From positions 1 through 64,000 of the forward strand of contig CAIKMN010000031.1 in NCBI GenBank assembly GCA_903828535.1: a stretch of DNA of 64,000 nucleotides, written 5' to 3'. Positions 36,421 through 46,006 of this stretch are shown piece after piece. The notes below the pieces were generated by a model. That model saw nothing but the letters and a program-made list of their open reading frames with translations. It did no database searches and had not been told where the DNA came from. Origin of the DNA: an uncultured Curvibacter sp. GTDB lineage: Bacteria; Pseudomonadota; Gammaproteobacteria; Burkholderiales; Burkholderiaceae_C. Position 1 is the stretch's first letter. Every line of letters begins with the position of its first letter. Position numbers and translations under genes: made by a program.

Positions 36421-39009
36421 TTATTCGGCGGCCAATCGCAAGGTCTGCATCACAGGCCGTTGCAAGATGCTGCGCAGCCCCCACCAGCCCGCCGTCCAAG
36501 CCAGCAAAGCGCCGAGCAAGCTGCCGCCAATCAGTGCCACCCAGGACGGTTGCCATACAAAATCAAAAACATAATGCGCCAAGGCCCAACCCACGGCATT
36601 GGCCACCCCACTGGCCAAAAAGCCGGCCAAGAGGCCGACGCCAATCAATTCGGCTTGTTGCACTTGCCGCAACAAGACGCCGCTGGCCCCGACCGCGCGC
36701 ATGATGGCAAAGTCACGGGCGCGTTCGTCCCGAGTGGCGCTCACCGCAGCAAACAAAACCACCATTCCAGCCGCCAAGGTAAAGCCAAATAAAAATTGCA
36801 CCGCACCGATCACTTGATCGAGCATGGTTTGAATTTGGTTCAAGGTGGAACTCAAGTCCACGCTGGTGATGTTGGGAAATTCGCGCACCAAAGCATTGTC
36901 GAAACGGCTGGCTTCAGCGTTGCTTCCACGGGCTTTGTAGGCGGCCAAATAAGTGACTGAAATGGGCGGCACTTGCGCTTTGGGGTACATCACAAAGAAG
37001 TTGGCCCGCATGGAAGCCCAATCGACCTTGCGCAAGGAAGTAATGCGCGCCTCGCTAAGGGTGCCACCCATGTCAAAGCGCAACACATCGCCGAGTTGCA
37101 GTCCCAAGGTCTTGGCGAGGCCTTCTTCGACGCTGATGGCCCCGTCTTCTTCCGCCACCCACTGGCCCGCCACAATTTGGTTGTGGCTGGGCAATTCTGC
37201 GCTGTTGGACAAGTTGAATTCGCGCTCCACCAATTGCTTGGCACGTTCGTCTGTGAATTGATCGGCATTGAGTGGTTGACCGTTGCGTGACAGCAAACGG
37301 CCTCGGAACATGGGAAACCAATCAAAACGATCCACCCCCGCTTGACTCAACGCCTTTTGAAAAGCCTGGCTTTGCTCTGGCAGCACATTGATGACAAAAC
37401 GATTGGGGGCCCCCGGCGGGCTGGATTGTCGCCAACTGTTGATCAAATCGGTGCGCAACAAAATCAGCAACATCAAGGCCAGCATGCCCACAGCCAAGGC
37501 GCTGACTTGCACCACGGATTGGACGGGACGTGCCGTCATTTGCCGCGTCGACAAGACCAACCAACGCGGCGCGGTGGACTCGTTGACGCTGCGCCGCAAA
37601 AGCTTGAGCGCCAAAGCAGCCAAACCGGCAAACACCAAAACGGCTCCGGCAAAACCGCCCACCGCAATCAAGCCCAATTTCAAATCGTGGCTGAGTACAA
37701 GCAACAACGTTGCAAATCCGAAAACACCCAGCGCCAAAACACCGATTGAAGCGGGCCTGATGGCGCCGAGTTCTCGGCGAATCACCCGCAAAGGCGGCAC
37801 TTGGGCAAGTTGCAAAACGGGGGGCAAACCAAATGCCACCAACAAGGTCATGCCCAGCGCCAAGCCCAAGCCCGCTGGGGCCCAAGAAACGCTGGGCAAT
37901 TCCGTCGACACCAAGCCTTGCAGCAACCACACAAAAACATGGTGCAAACCGAAGCCCAACAACAAACCCAAGCCGCTGGCCAAAAAACCCGCCGTTAAAA
38001 ACTCAAACGCAAACGTGGCCGCGATGCTGCTTTGACTTTGCCCCAAAACACGTTGCAATGCGCAATCGTCCAAATGCTTGGCCGCAAAACTGCGAGCGGC
38101 CAAAGCCAAAGCCACTGCGCTCAGCAAGGCCGCTAACAAGGCCACCAAGTTCAGGAACTGGGCGGCTCGGTCGAGGGTCTGCTTGACTTCGGGGCGCCCC
38201 TTGTCGAGGGTCTCGAGTTGAATGCCACGAAGGCCTCTGGGGGCGCCCTCTTTCAGCGTGAGCTCAGCCCATTGAGTGAATGTTTTCACCGCCTCCGGCT
38301 GGCCAATGGCGGCCCATCGATAGCGCAGGCGGCTGGCGGGCTGAACCAAGTTGGAGGCCGGCAAATCGGCTTGATTCACCATGACCCTTGGCGCTAAATT
38401 CATAAAACCAGCGCCCCGGTCCGGCTCTTGAAACAACACCTTGCTGATGCGCAAGCTGCTGTCGCCCAAAGCCAAGTCATCGCCCAGGTGCAAGCCCAAG
38501 GCGGTCAGCACAGCCTCATCCACCCAGGCTTGTCCGGGAATGGGTACTTGGTGGGTGGCATGGGGTGTGGCCATTTGACCAAGCAACTGACCGCCCCCAT
38601 TTTGAGGGGCTTCAGCGATGGCCTCGCTCACCTGCAATTCACCCCGCAAAGGGTAACCGGAGGTGACAGCCTTCAAAGACACCAAGCGCGTCGCGCCGCC
38701 CAGTGACTCTGGCGCGCGGGCCATGGTTGAAAAAGTCAAAGTCAAATTGCTTTTCAAACCCGCTGCGGTGGCCTGCTCGGCAAACTCGGGGGGCAGCAGG
38801 TGGTCGCTGACCAGCACCACATCACCGCCCAGCAGTTGGCGGGCATCGCGTTGCAACCCCCCTTGCAATCGGTCAGAAAAAAACCCCACCGCCGAGACCG
38901 CCGCCACCGCCAAAGTGACGGCCAGCACCAAAAGTCGGAGCTCACCGGCGTGCCAATCGCGCCAAAGTGAGCGCCAACCCAAGCGCCAAAAAGACGGGGC
39001 GCGGCTCAA
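36421..39009 (-). CDS. ybbP: YbbP-type ABC exporter permease (FtsX/MacB fold)
   Basis: An 862-aa membrane protein with ten predicted segments in the YbbP arrangement: one N-terminal helix, a large periplasmic domain (about 50-270), a block of central helices (about 280-500), a second periplasmic domain and three C-terminal helices with FtsX signature (ATRDERARDFAIMRAVGAS). In most relatives the gene sits beside its ATPase ybbA and the esterase tesA; neither is in the window. It overlaps the upstream CMD-fold gene by ATGA-type four bases. The cargo is unknown, with lipid or lysophospholipid-type substrates discussed for the family. Confidence 0.87.
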   Translation of the reverse strand: MSRAPSFWRLGWRSLWRDWHAGELRLLVLAVTLAVAAVSAVGFFSDRLQGGLQRDARQLLGGDVVLVSDHLLPPEFAEQATAAGLKSNLTLTFSTMARAPESLGGATRLVSLKAVTSGYPLRGELQVSEAIAEAPQNGGGQLLGQMATPHATHQVPIPGQAWVDEAVLTALGLHLGDDLALGDSSLRISKVLFQEPDRGAGFMNLAPRVMVNQADLPASNLVQPASRLRYRWAAIGQPEAVKTFTQWAELTLKEGAPRGLRGIQLETLDKGRPEVKQTLDRAAQFLNLVALLAALLSAVALALAARSFAAKHLDDCALQRVLGQSQSSIAATFAFEFLTAGFLASGLGLLLGFGLHHVFVWLLQGLVSTELPSVSWAPAGLGLALGMTLLVAFGLPPVLQLAQVPPLRVIRRELGAIRPASIGVLALGVFGFATLLLVLSHDLKLGLIAVGGFAGAVLVFAGLAALALKLLRRSVNESTAPRWLVLSTRQMTARPVQSVVQVSALAVGMLALMLLILLRTDLINSWRQSSPPGAPNRFVINVLPEQSQAFQKALSQAGVDRFDWFPMFRGRLLSRNGQPLNADQFTDERAKQLVEREFNLSNSAELPSHNQIVAGQWVAEEDGAISVEEGLAKTLGLQLGDVLRFDMGGTLSEARITSLRKVDWASMRANFFVMYPKAQVPPISVTYLAAYKARGSNAEASRFDNALVREFPNITSVDLSSTLNQIQTMLDQVIGAVQFLFGFTLAAGMVVLFAAVSATRDERARDFAIMRAVGASGVLLRQVQQAELIGVGLLAGFLASGVANAVGWALAHYVFDFVWQPSWVALIGGSLLGALLAWTAGWWGLRSILQRPVMQTLRLAAE

Positions 39010-39743
39010 GGTTCGCCCGCTTTAAATGCCAGTTCTCGGCCTGCCGGCAGTCCTTGCTCGACCATCGACATCATCAAGGCCAAGGTGATGTAGGTGCCGG
39101 TGACGACGGACAAATCAACCAGTTGCTGCTCTGTGAACAACGCTTTGGCGCGCGCGTAGGTGGCGTCTGAGAGTTTGTGGGTTTGGGTCAGCTCGTCGAG
39201 CATGTCGTAGACCACGGCTTCATCGGGCTGCATTTTGGCGGGGCGCTTTTGTGCCTTTAAGTCGGCCACCACCTCGGGTGACAAACCGGCCTTGATGGCG
39301 AGCGGCGCGTGCGCAGCCCACTCCACTTGACTGCGCCATTGGCGGCCAACGATGAGGATGGCGAATTCATTCAGCCTCAGCGGCATGGACGAGTTCCAGC
39401 GCAGGTAGTACAACAAATCAAACATCCGCTGACCCATCACTGGGCTGCGCAGCAAGGGGTTGTAAGGCCCGCCAATCCCCACACTGGACACCTTCATGAC
39501 CTGCTCGCCCAAGGGCTTTTGATAAACATTGAGCTGCTCCAAAGTGAGCTGTTCAAAGCGAGGGGGGTGCTCAGCGCTCTGCTCTTTAGCGACTTCTTTA
39601 CCCCCATCGGCCCAAGCCGTCGAAGCCACTCCAAAAACAGTCCACAAACCCAGTGTCATGGCGGCCACCAAGGGCCGACATGTCGATTTTTTTGAGATAA
39701 AAGAAGGGCAAGAAGCCGTCATCACACGAAATAATTTCATCAA
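39006..39743 (-). CDS. Exported carboxymuconolactone decarboxylase-fold protein
   Basis: A 245-aa protein of the CMD/AhpD fold. Residues 20-45 form a signal peptide (cleavage near STAWA-DGG). The domain at about 90-235 has R-L-N-E-F-A-I-L-I, EWAAHAPLAIKAGLS and the final VTGTYITLALMM helix. The AhpD CxxC pair is absent, so it follows the CMD rather than the peroxidase type. Export of such a protein is unusual. Its stop overlaps the start of the YbbP-type gene by four bases, so the two are translated together. Confidence 0.82.
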   Translation of the reverse strand: MMKLFRVMTASCPSFISKKSTCRPLVAAMTLGLWTVFGVASTAWADGGKEVAKEQSAEHPPRFEQLTLEQLNVYQKPLGEQVMKVSSVGIGGPYNPLLRSPVMGQRMFDLLYYLRWNSSMPLRLNEFAILIVGRQWRSQVEWAAHAPLAIKAGLSPEVVADLKAQKRPAKMQPDEAVVYDMLDELTQTHKLSDATYARAKALFTEQQLVDLSVVTGTYITLALMMSMVEQGLPAGRELAFKAGEP

Positions 39744-39767
39744 GAACCTTTCAGGTGAGCAGGGAAG

Positions 39768-40034
39768 TCAAAGAGGGCCGCAGCCCTCGGCCAAGTAAGC
39801 CCGATGTTGAACCACCGACTCTTGTGCAAAGGGGAGAAGGTCGCAGGCCTGCTTGGCATCAAGGGTTTGCAAAAATTGGGCGCGCAGGGAGGGCGCCCAG
39901 AATTTGCGCAAATGTTCTGCAAAGTCGTGCAGGGCTTGGGGTCGATTTGGCTGGCTTTGAAAAAACTGGCTGATCTGGTTGGCCATGTGGACCAGGTTTT
40001 GCGCCGCCTCAGCCGGACTGTAATGGCTCATCAA
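39768..40034 (-). CDS. fdsD: Formate dehydrogenase delta subunit FdsD
   Basis: An 88-aa FdsD protein, the small accessory subunit of soluble NAD-dependent formate dehydrogenase. The family pattern is clear: LVHMANQISQFFQSQP near the N-terminus, HLRKFWAPSLR near residue 42, and a conserved Leu/Ala-rich end. The start may be at 40034 or the adjacent ATG at 40031. It is the last gene of the fds operon, 18 nt after fdhD. Confidence 0.93.
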   Translation of the reverse strand: MMSHYSPAEAAQNLVHMANQISQFFQSQPNRPQALHDFAEHLRKFWAPSLRAQFLQTLDAKQACDLLPFAQESVVQHRAYLAEGCGPL

Positions 40035-40052
40035 AGGGCTCCCAAAAAGAAA

Positions 40053-40883
40053 TCAAACATCATTCAAAAAACGCTCAGGGTGGGCATAAACACCGAAATC
40101 TTGTTGTCTTACAAAACCCGCCAAACCCACGCCCGTGGCTTGTGCCGTCTGAATAGCCAAGGTGGTCACCCCCGACACGGCGGCCAAGACAGGCACCCCT
40201 GCAGCCGCTGTTTTTTGCACCATCTCGTGGCTGGCGCGGCTGGTCACCAGGACGGCGCCGCTGGAAACAAGGTGCTCACTTTGGCGCGCCAAAGCGCCAA
40301 TCAGCTTGTCCAAGGCATTGTGCCGACCCACGTCTTCCCGCACGCAGTGAATGTGGCCTTGCGCATCACACCAAGCCGCCGCATGGGCTGAACCGGTTGA
40401 CGCCAACAAGACTTGGCTGGAGCGCAAATCGCCCATGGCGTTGAGCAAGGCCTTGACTGAAAAAGCTTTTGAAGAACCCGCCTCACCCAGCGCGGGCAAG
40501 GGAGGCAAATGGCGCACCGCTTGATCCAGCGAGGAGGCCCCACACAAACCGCATCCGGTCCGGCCTGTCATGGCCCGGCGTTGGTCTTTGAAGCGGGCAA
40601 AGCAAGCGGACGTCACTGTGATTTGCAGGGTCACGCCCAGAGGGCCTGGCAACACCTCACAGTCCAAGCATTGATCGGCCCGATCAATCAGCCCTTCGGT
40701 CAAAGAAAAACCCAAAGCAAAGTCTTCCAAATCGGTGGGGGTGGTCATCATCACGGCGTGCGAGATGCCGTTGTACTCCAGGGCCACGGGGACCTCTTGC
40801 ACCACCGAGTCTTGAGCCTCACCGCCTTGGCGCCAAACCGGCACCGACTGGACGCCGGACAAATCAAGGTCTTGGCGGCTCAC
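40053..40883 (-). CDS. fdhD: Formate dehydrogenase sulfurtransferase FdhD
   Basis: A 276-aa FdhD, which moves sulfur from IscS to the molybdenum cofactor of formate dehydrogenase. The conserved cysteine loop is TGCGLCGASSL (about residues 132-142), with VREDVGRHNALDK later (about 180-192) and VTSRASHEMVQK. It overlaps the fdsA stop by four bases (40880-40883), so fdsA and fdhD are translationally coupled. Confidence 0.95.
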   Translation of the reverse strand: MSRQDLDLSGVQSVPVWRQGGEAQDSVVQEVPVALEYNGISHAVMMTTPTDLEDFALGFSLTEGLIDRADQCLDCEVLPGPLGVTLQITVTSACFARFKDQRRAMTGRTGCGLCGASSLDQAVRHLPPLPALGEAGSSKAFSVKALLNAMGDLRSSQVLLASTGSAHAAAWCDAQGHIHCVREDVGRHNALDKLIGALARQSEHLVSSGAVLVTSRASHEMVQKTAAAGVPVLAAVSGVTTLAIQTAQATGVGLAGFVRQQDFGVYAHPERFLNDV

Positions 40884-43828
40884 ACTTTTTCCACGGACTG
40901 CGACGCCACTTGCAAAAATGCCATCTGCTGTCGGTCAAAGTGCGCGTAGTCCTTTTGCCATTCAGACGGCTGCGTCACTTTGCTGACGTTCACCGCGGTG
41001 ACTTTGTATTCGGGGCAATTCGTGGCCCAGTCGGAGTTGTCGGTGGTGATGACGTTGGCCCCCGATTCAGGGAAGTGGAAAGTGGTGTAAACCACGCCGG
41101 GCGCAACTTTTTCAGTCACCGTGGCGCGCAACACCGTCTCACCAGCGCGGCTTTGAATGCCGACCCAATCGCCTTGTTGAATGCCGCGCTCCTCGGCGTC
41201 GTGCGGGTGGATGTCCAAACGGTCTTCGTCGTGCCACTCGTTGTTGGCGGTGCGGCGAGTTTGTGCCCCCACGTTGTATTGCGACAAGATGCGCCCAGTG
41301 GTCAGTAACAAGGGGAATTTGCGCGTCACTTTTTCTTCTGTCGGCACGTATTGGGTGACGATAAAGCGGCCTTTACCGCGCATGAATTTGTCGACGTGCA
41401 TGATGCTCATGCCAGCCTCTTCGGTATCGGCATTGTTCGGCCACTGCAGGCTGCCGTGGCGGTCGATTTTTTCAAAACTCACGCCGTTAAAGCTCGGCGT
41501 GAGTTCGGCAATTTCCGCCATGATTTCTTTGGGGTGGCTGTAGTTCATGGGATAACCCAGCGCATTCGACAGCAGTTGCGTGACTTCCCAATCGGCATAA
41601 CCCGCCAGCGGCGGCATGACTTGACGCACCCGAGAAATGCGGCGTTCGGCGTTGGTGAAGGTGCCGTCTTTTTCCAAGAAGCTCGCGCCGGGCAAAAACA
41701 CGTGGGCGTATTTGGCAGTTTCGTTCAAGAAAATGTCTTGCACCACCAAACATTCCATGGCCTTTAACGAGTCGGTGACGTGTTGGGTGTTGGGGTCACT
41801 TTGGACAATGTCTTCACCTTCGCAATACAGGCCCATGAAGGTGCCTGCCTGGGCGGCGTCAAACATATTGGGGATGCGCAAGCCAGGTTCGGCTTGCAAA
41901 GAAACGCCCCAAGCCGACTCAAACAAGTGGCGCGTGCTGCTGTCAGACACGTGGCGGTAGCCAGGGAATTCGTGCGGAAACGAACCCATGTCACACGAAC
42001 CTTGGACGTTGTTTTGACCGCGCAAGGGGTTCACCCCAACGCCTTCACGGCCCACGTTACCGGTGGCCATGGCGAGGTTGGCGATGCCCATCACGGTGGT
42101 GGACCCTTGCGCATGTTCCGTCACGCCGAGGCCGTAATAAATGGCCGCATTCACTTGCGCCTTCCAAGCGCCGCGCTTGACGCCTGCTTGCGCCCCAACG
42201 AGGCCCGTGGCGTACAGTCGTGCTGCTTCCCGCAACAGGGCTGCGGGCACGCGGGTTTCGGCTTCCATGGCCTCGGGCGAATTTTCTGGGCGCTCGATAA
42301 AGGCGCGCCAGTCTTTGAAGGATTGGTCATCGCAGCGCTCGGCAATGTAGGCTTCGTCGAGCAACCCTTCGGTGGCGATGACGTGGGCCATGGACGAGAT
42401 GACAGCCACATTGGTGCCAGGACGCAATTGCAAGTGGTAGTCGGCACGGATGTGAGGCGACTTGACCAAGTCAATTTGGCGGGGATCGATGACGATCAGC
42501 TTTGCGCCTTCACGCAAGCGTTTTTTCATGCGCGAACCAAAGACGGGGTGCGCGTCTGTGGGGTTGGCGCCCATGACCAAGATCACGTCGGCTTTTTCAA
42601 CCGACTTGAAAGTTTGTGTCCCCGCCGAGGTGCCATAAGTTTGGCCCAAACCGTACCCCGTGGGTGAGTGGCAAACGCGCGCGCAGGTGTCCACGTTGTT
42701 GTTGCCAAACGCAGCGCGGACGAGTTTTTGCACCAGGTAAGTTTCTTCGTTGGTGCAGCGCGACGAGGTGATGCCACCGACCGAGTCAACACCGTATTTG
42801 GCTTGGATGCGTTTGAACTCCGACGCGGCGTACTGAATGGCAACGTCCCAAGACACTTCTTGCCAAGGGTCGTTGATGCTCTTGCGAATCATTGGCTTGG
42901 TGATGCGGTCTTTGTGTGTCGCATAGCCCCACGCAAAACGCCCCTTCACGCAGGCGTGTCCTTCGTTGGCTTTGCCTTCTTTCCAAGGCACCATGCGCAC
43001 GACTTCGTTGCCTTTCATTTCAGCTTTGAAACCGCAACCGACGCCGCAATAAGCACAAGTGGTCACCACGCTGTGCTCGGGCTGGCCCAATTCGATGATG
43101 GATTTTTCTTGCAAAGTGGCCGTCGGGCAAGCCTCAACGCAAGCGCCGCAACTCACACAGTCTGAGCTCATGAAGTCTTGGCCATTGCCCGCTGTGACGC
43201 GGGATTCAAAACCACGGCCACTGATGGTCAACGCAAAGGTGCCTTGCGTTTCTTCGCACGCGCGCACGCAGCGGTTGCAAACAATGCATTTGGAAGGGTC
43301 GTAGCTGAAGTAAGGGTTCGAGTCGTCGACCTTGGCTTTGCTGGCCCCCTTGAAGTGGTTGTGCAGTGGAAAAACACCTTCGCTTTTTTCACTGTAGGCC
43401 GTATAACGCTCTTCGCGCAAGCCGGTGACACCGGCCATGTCCTGCAACTCACAGTTGCCATTGGCGGAGCAAGTGAGGCAATCGAGCGGGTGGTCGGAAA
43501 TGTAGAGCTCCATCACACCTTTGCGCAATTCTTGCAGCTTGGGCGTCTGGGTGCGAACCTTCATGCCGGCTTCAGCAGGCGTCGTGCAAGAGGCTGGAAA
43601 GCCACGACGACCCTCGATTTCAACCAAACACAAACGGCAAGAGCCGAAGGGTTCCAGACTGTCGGTCGCGCAAAGTTTGGGCACCCGAACCCCTGCGTCA
43701 ACGGCAGCGCGCATCAAGGAGGTGCCCTTGGGCACGGTGACGCTTACGCCGTCAATGTCCAGCGTGACTTCCTGTTCAGACACCCTCAAAGGGGTGCCGT
43801 AGTCGGTGGTTTTCAAATGATCGAGCAT
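40880..43828 (-). CDS. fdsA: NAD-dependent formate dehydrogenase alpha subunit FdsA
   Basis: A 982-aa catalytic subunit that oxidises formate to CO2 at a Mo/W-bis-MGD centre. In order: an N-terminal [2Fe-2S] ferredoxin domain with C53, C64, C67 and C81; a NuoG-like His/Cys segment (DHPLDCLTCSANGNCELQ); two [4Fe-4S] ferredoxin motifs (CIVCNRCVRAC and CVSCGACVEAC); a fourth cluster (CAYCGVGC); and the molybdopterin domain with probable metal-ligand Cys in D-T-C-A-R-V-C-H-S-P-T near residue 390. The C-terminal cofactor-binding domain ends TFHFPESGANVITT. It follows fdsB by 9 nt. Confidence 0.97.
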   Translation of the reverse strand: MLDHLKTTDYGTPLRVSEQEVTLDIDGVSVTVPKGTSLMRAAVDAGVRVPKLCATDSLEPFGSCRLCLVEIEGRRGFPASCTTPAEAGMKVRTQTPKLQELRKGVMELYISDHPLDCLTCSANGNCELQDMAGVTGLREERYTAYSEKSEGVFPLHNHFKGASKAKVDDSNPYFSYDPSKCIVCNRCVRACEETQGTFALTISGRGFESRVTAGNGQDFMSSDCVSCGACVEACPTATLQEKSIIELGQPEHSVVTTCAYCGVGCGFKAEMKGNEVVRMVPWKEGKANEGHACVKGRFAWGYATHKDRITKPMIRKSINDPWQEVSWDVAIQYAASEFKRIQAKYGVDSVGGITSSRCTNEETYLVQKLVRAAFGNNNVDTCARVCHSPTGYGLGQTYGTSAGTQTFKSVEKADVILVMGANPTDAHPVFGSRMKKRLREGAKLIVIDPRQIDLVKSPHIRADYHLQLRPGTNVAVISSMAHVIATEGLLDEAYIAERCDDQSFKDWRAFIERPENSPEAMEAETRVPAALLREAARLYATGLVGAQAGVKRGAWKAQVNAAIYYGLGVTEHAQGSTTVMGIANLAMATGNVGREGVGVNPLRGQNNVQGSCDMGSFPHEFPGYRHVSDSSTRHLFESAWGVSLQAEPGLRIPNMFDAAQAGTFMGLYCEGEDIVQSDPNTQHVTDSLKAMECLVVQDIFLNETAKYAHVFLPGASFLEKDGTFTNAERRISRVRQVMPPLAGYADWEVTQLLSNALGYPMNYSHPKEIMAEIAELTPSFNGVSFEKIDRHGSLQWPNNADTEEAGMSIMHVDKFMRGKGRFIVTQYVPTEEKVTRKFPLLLTTGRILSQYNVGAQTRRTANNEWHDEDRLDIHPHDAEERGIQQGDWVGIQSRAGETVLRATVTEKVAPGVVYTTFHFPESGANVITTDNSDWATNCPEYKVTAVNVSKVTQPSEWQKDYAHFDRQQMAFLQVASQSVEKV

Positions 43829-43837
43829 GGGGATTCA

Positions 43838-45445
43838 TCAGGCCGTCAGGCCAAAGTCTTCGGGGTAATGGTTCAGGGCCGACAACACGGGGTAAGGCGT
43901 CATCCCGCCCATGGCGCACAACGATCCATTGAGCATGGTGTCGCACAAGTCGCGCAAAAGTTTGACGTCTTGATTTTTTCCTTGGGGGCTCTTGGTTTGC
44001 TGCAGACGCACCAAAATTTCTTCGCCCCGCGTCGACCCAATGCGGCACGGCGTGCATTTGCCACAAGATTCCAAGGCGCAAAAGGTCATGGCGTAGCGAG
44101 CCAAGTCGGCCAAGTTGGCGCGGTCGTCGTGCACCACCACACCGCCGTGTCCAACCACACCGCCAAAGGCGGCATAGGTTTCGTAGTCAAGTGGCGTGTC
44201 CCACTGGCTTTCCGGCACATAGGCACCCAGCGGGCCCCCAACCTGAACGGCTTTGACGGGTCGACCACTGGCGGTCCCCCCGCCAAATTCGAACACCAAT
44301 TCACGCAAGGTCAGGCCAAAGGCTTTTTCGACCAAACCGCCGTTTTTGATGTTGCCCGCCAATTGGAAAGGCAAGGTGCCACGGGAGCGGCCCATGCCGT
44401 AATTTTTATAAAACTCAGCGCCTTTGGCCAAAATAATCGGCACACTGGCCAACGTGATGACGTTGTTGATGACGGTGGGTTGGCCCCACAACCCTTCAAT
44501 GGCGGGCAATGGCGGCTTAGCGCGAACGATGCCGCGTTTGCCCTCCAGGCTTTCCAGCAAGGCAGTTTCTTCGCCGCAAACATAGGCGCCAGCCGCCATG
44601 CGAACTTCCAATTCAAAGACCTTGCCGCTGCCCAAGAGGTTCTGGCCCAAGAAGCCGGCGGCGCGGGCCAACTGAATGGCTTGCTCAAACTGCTGCACCG
44701 CATCGGGGTATTCCGAGCGGATGTACACATAGCCCTTAGTGGCCCCAACAGCGATTCCCGCAATCGCCATGCCCTCAATCAACAGGAAGGGATCGCCCTC
44801 CATCGTCATGCGGTCGGAGTAGGTGCCTGAGTCACCTTCGTCGGCGTTGCAAACAATGTACTTTTGGGCATGGCGGGCGGAACCGGTTGTGGCAGAAGCG
44901 CCCAGCACGGTCTTCCATTTGATGCCCGCTGGAAAGGCGGCGCCGCCGCGACCGCGCAGGCCAGACTCGGTCACCTGCTGGACGATGGCTTCGGGCGTTA
45001 ACGCCAGCGCTTGACGCAAACCCACCCAGCCGCCATGGGCTTCGTAGTCGCTCAGGCTCAGGGGTTGGGTGATGCCCATGCGGGCAAAGGTCAATCGCTC
45101 TTGCTTGGCCAAGAACGGGATTTTTTCAACCCAGCCTTGGCACAACGGGTGAGTCAGGGCTTTTTCTAGGGCACTTGGGTGGTTTTCCAGGTCCAGCAAG
45201 CCCGCTTCCAACAGGCTCTGCACATCCTCTGGGGCCACAGGCCCGAACCCCAAGCGACCTTGAGCGGTTTGCACTTCGAGCAAGGGTTCCAACCAAAACA
45301 GACCGCGCGAACTGTTGCGCAGCAAGGTGGCATTTTTGCCGCTGGCCAAAATGGCATTTTGCAAACGGATCGCGACCTCGTTGGCGCCGACGGCTACCGC
45401 GGCGCTGTCTTGAGGCACATACAGCTTGGCCGTCGCGGTGCTCAT
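43838..45445 (-). CDS. fdsB: NAD-dependent formate dehydrogenase beta subunit FdsB
   Basis: A 535-aa NADH:FMN subunit, homologous to NuoF fused to a thioredoxin-like N-terminus. FMN and NAD loops GRGGAAFPAGIKW and YICNADEGDSGTYSD-like text are visible, along with the [4Fe-4S] motif ESCGKCTPCRIGSTRG. The ATG at 45445 is chosen because it overlaps the fdsG stop (ATGA) and begins the conserved protein; the open frame further upstream to 45535 runs over fdsG and is Cys/Pro-rich noise. Confidence 0.95.
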   Translation of the reverse strand: MSTATAKLYVPQDSAAVAVGANEVAIRLQNAILASGKNATLLRNSSRGLFWLEPLLEVQTAQGRLGFGPVAPEDVQSLLEAGLLDLENHPSALEKALTHPLCQGWVEKIPFLAKQERLTFARMGITQPLSLSDYEAHGGWVGLRQALALTPEAIVQQVTESGLRGRGGAAFPAGIKWKTVLGASATTGSARHAQKYIVCNADEGDSGTYSDRMTMEGDPFLLIEGMAIAGIAVGATKGYVYIRSEYPDAVQQFEQAIQLARAAGFLGQNLLGSGKVFELEVRMAAGAYVCGEETALLESLEGKRGIVRAKPPLPAIEGLWGQPTVINNVITLASVPIILAKGAEFYKNYGMGRSRGTLPFQLAGNIKNGGLVEKAFGLTLRELVFEFGGGTASGRPVKAVQVGGPLGAYVPESQWDTPLDYETYAAFGGVVGHGGVVVHDDRANLADLARYAMTFCALESCGKCTPCRIGSTRGEEILVRLQQTKSPQGKNQDVKLLRDLCDTMLNGSLCAMGGMTPYPVLSALNHYPEDFGLTA

Positions 45446-45945
45446 GTCGAAGCCTCCAAAATTTGATCCAACCGTGCGGGCGTCAGGCGCGCATGGACAC
45501 GGCCATTCACCGCCATCGCAGGGGAAGAGGCACACAAGCCCAAGCAGTAAACCGCTTCAAAACCTACTTTGCCTTGTTCTGCCGCGTTGGCGTGGGCCAA
45601 ACACGCATGCGCCCAGAGCGCTTCGCTGCCCATGGCCTGGCAGGCCTCGGCCCGGCAAATTTGCACCAAGGTTTGGGCGGCGGGCTCGGAGCGGAAGTGG
45701 TGGTAGTAGCTGACCACGCCGTGCACCTCGGCACTCGACAAATTCAGACCCTCAGCAATCAGTGGCACCGCCTCTTTGGGCACATAGCCCAATTGATTTT
45801 GCAGGGCATGCAAAACCGGCAGCAAAGCGCCTGGGAGTTGACCCAAATGGTCTAAAACCGATTGGACAACTTCAGCCAACGCCTGAGGCGGTGCAGCCAA
45901 GCCGCTGGCGCTTGGTGAATTTGAGGAGGTCGAGGCAAGGGTCAT
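45442..45945 (-). CDS. fdsG: NAD-dependent formate dehydrogenase gamma subunit FdsG
   Basis: A 167-aa NuoE-like [2Fe-2S] subunit. The cluster cysteines lie in CRAEACQAMG and CLGLCASSP, with a long helical N-terminal half (LPALLPVLHALQNQLG-like). First gene of the fds operon. The ATG at 45945 is preferred to the TTG two codons earlier. Together with FdsB, FdsA and FdsD it forms the oxygen-tolerant soluble formate dehydrogenase known from Cupriavidus and Rhodobacter. Confidence 0.95.
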   Translation of the reverse strand: MTLASTSSNSPSASGLAAPPQALAEVVQSVLDHLGQLPGALLPVLHALQNQLGYVPKEAVPLIAEGLNLSSAEVHGVVSYYHHFRSEPAAQTLVQICRAEACQAMGSEALWAHACLAHANAAEQGKVGFEAVYCLGLCASSPAMAVNGRVHARLTPARLDQILEAST

Positions 45946-45969
45946 GAACAATCAGACTCAATGAAGAGG

Positions 45970-46001
45970 TCTTAACTAATAAGCAATAAAGAAAAAGTCA
46001 A
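45970..46001 (-). promoter_or_regulatory. Possible promoter of fdsGBA-fdhD-fdsD
   Basis: TTGACT (46001-45996 on the minus strand) stands just after the stop of the transporter gene, followed by an AT-rich stretch containing TTATTAG-type -10 candidates near 45978. The fds genes may therefore be transcribed separately from the transporter upstream. The spacing is not unique, so this is tentative. Confidence 0.35.
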
Positions 46002-46006
46002 TGCAC

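Noticed and set aside
43178-44830. Long open frame of 550 codons on the plus strand
   Set aside because: It lies antisense to fdsA and fdsB, which have full domain support; the composition (His/Gly/Ala/Gln-rich) is typical of antisense frames in this GC range.
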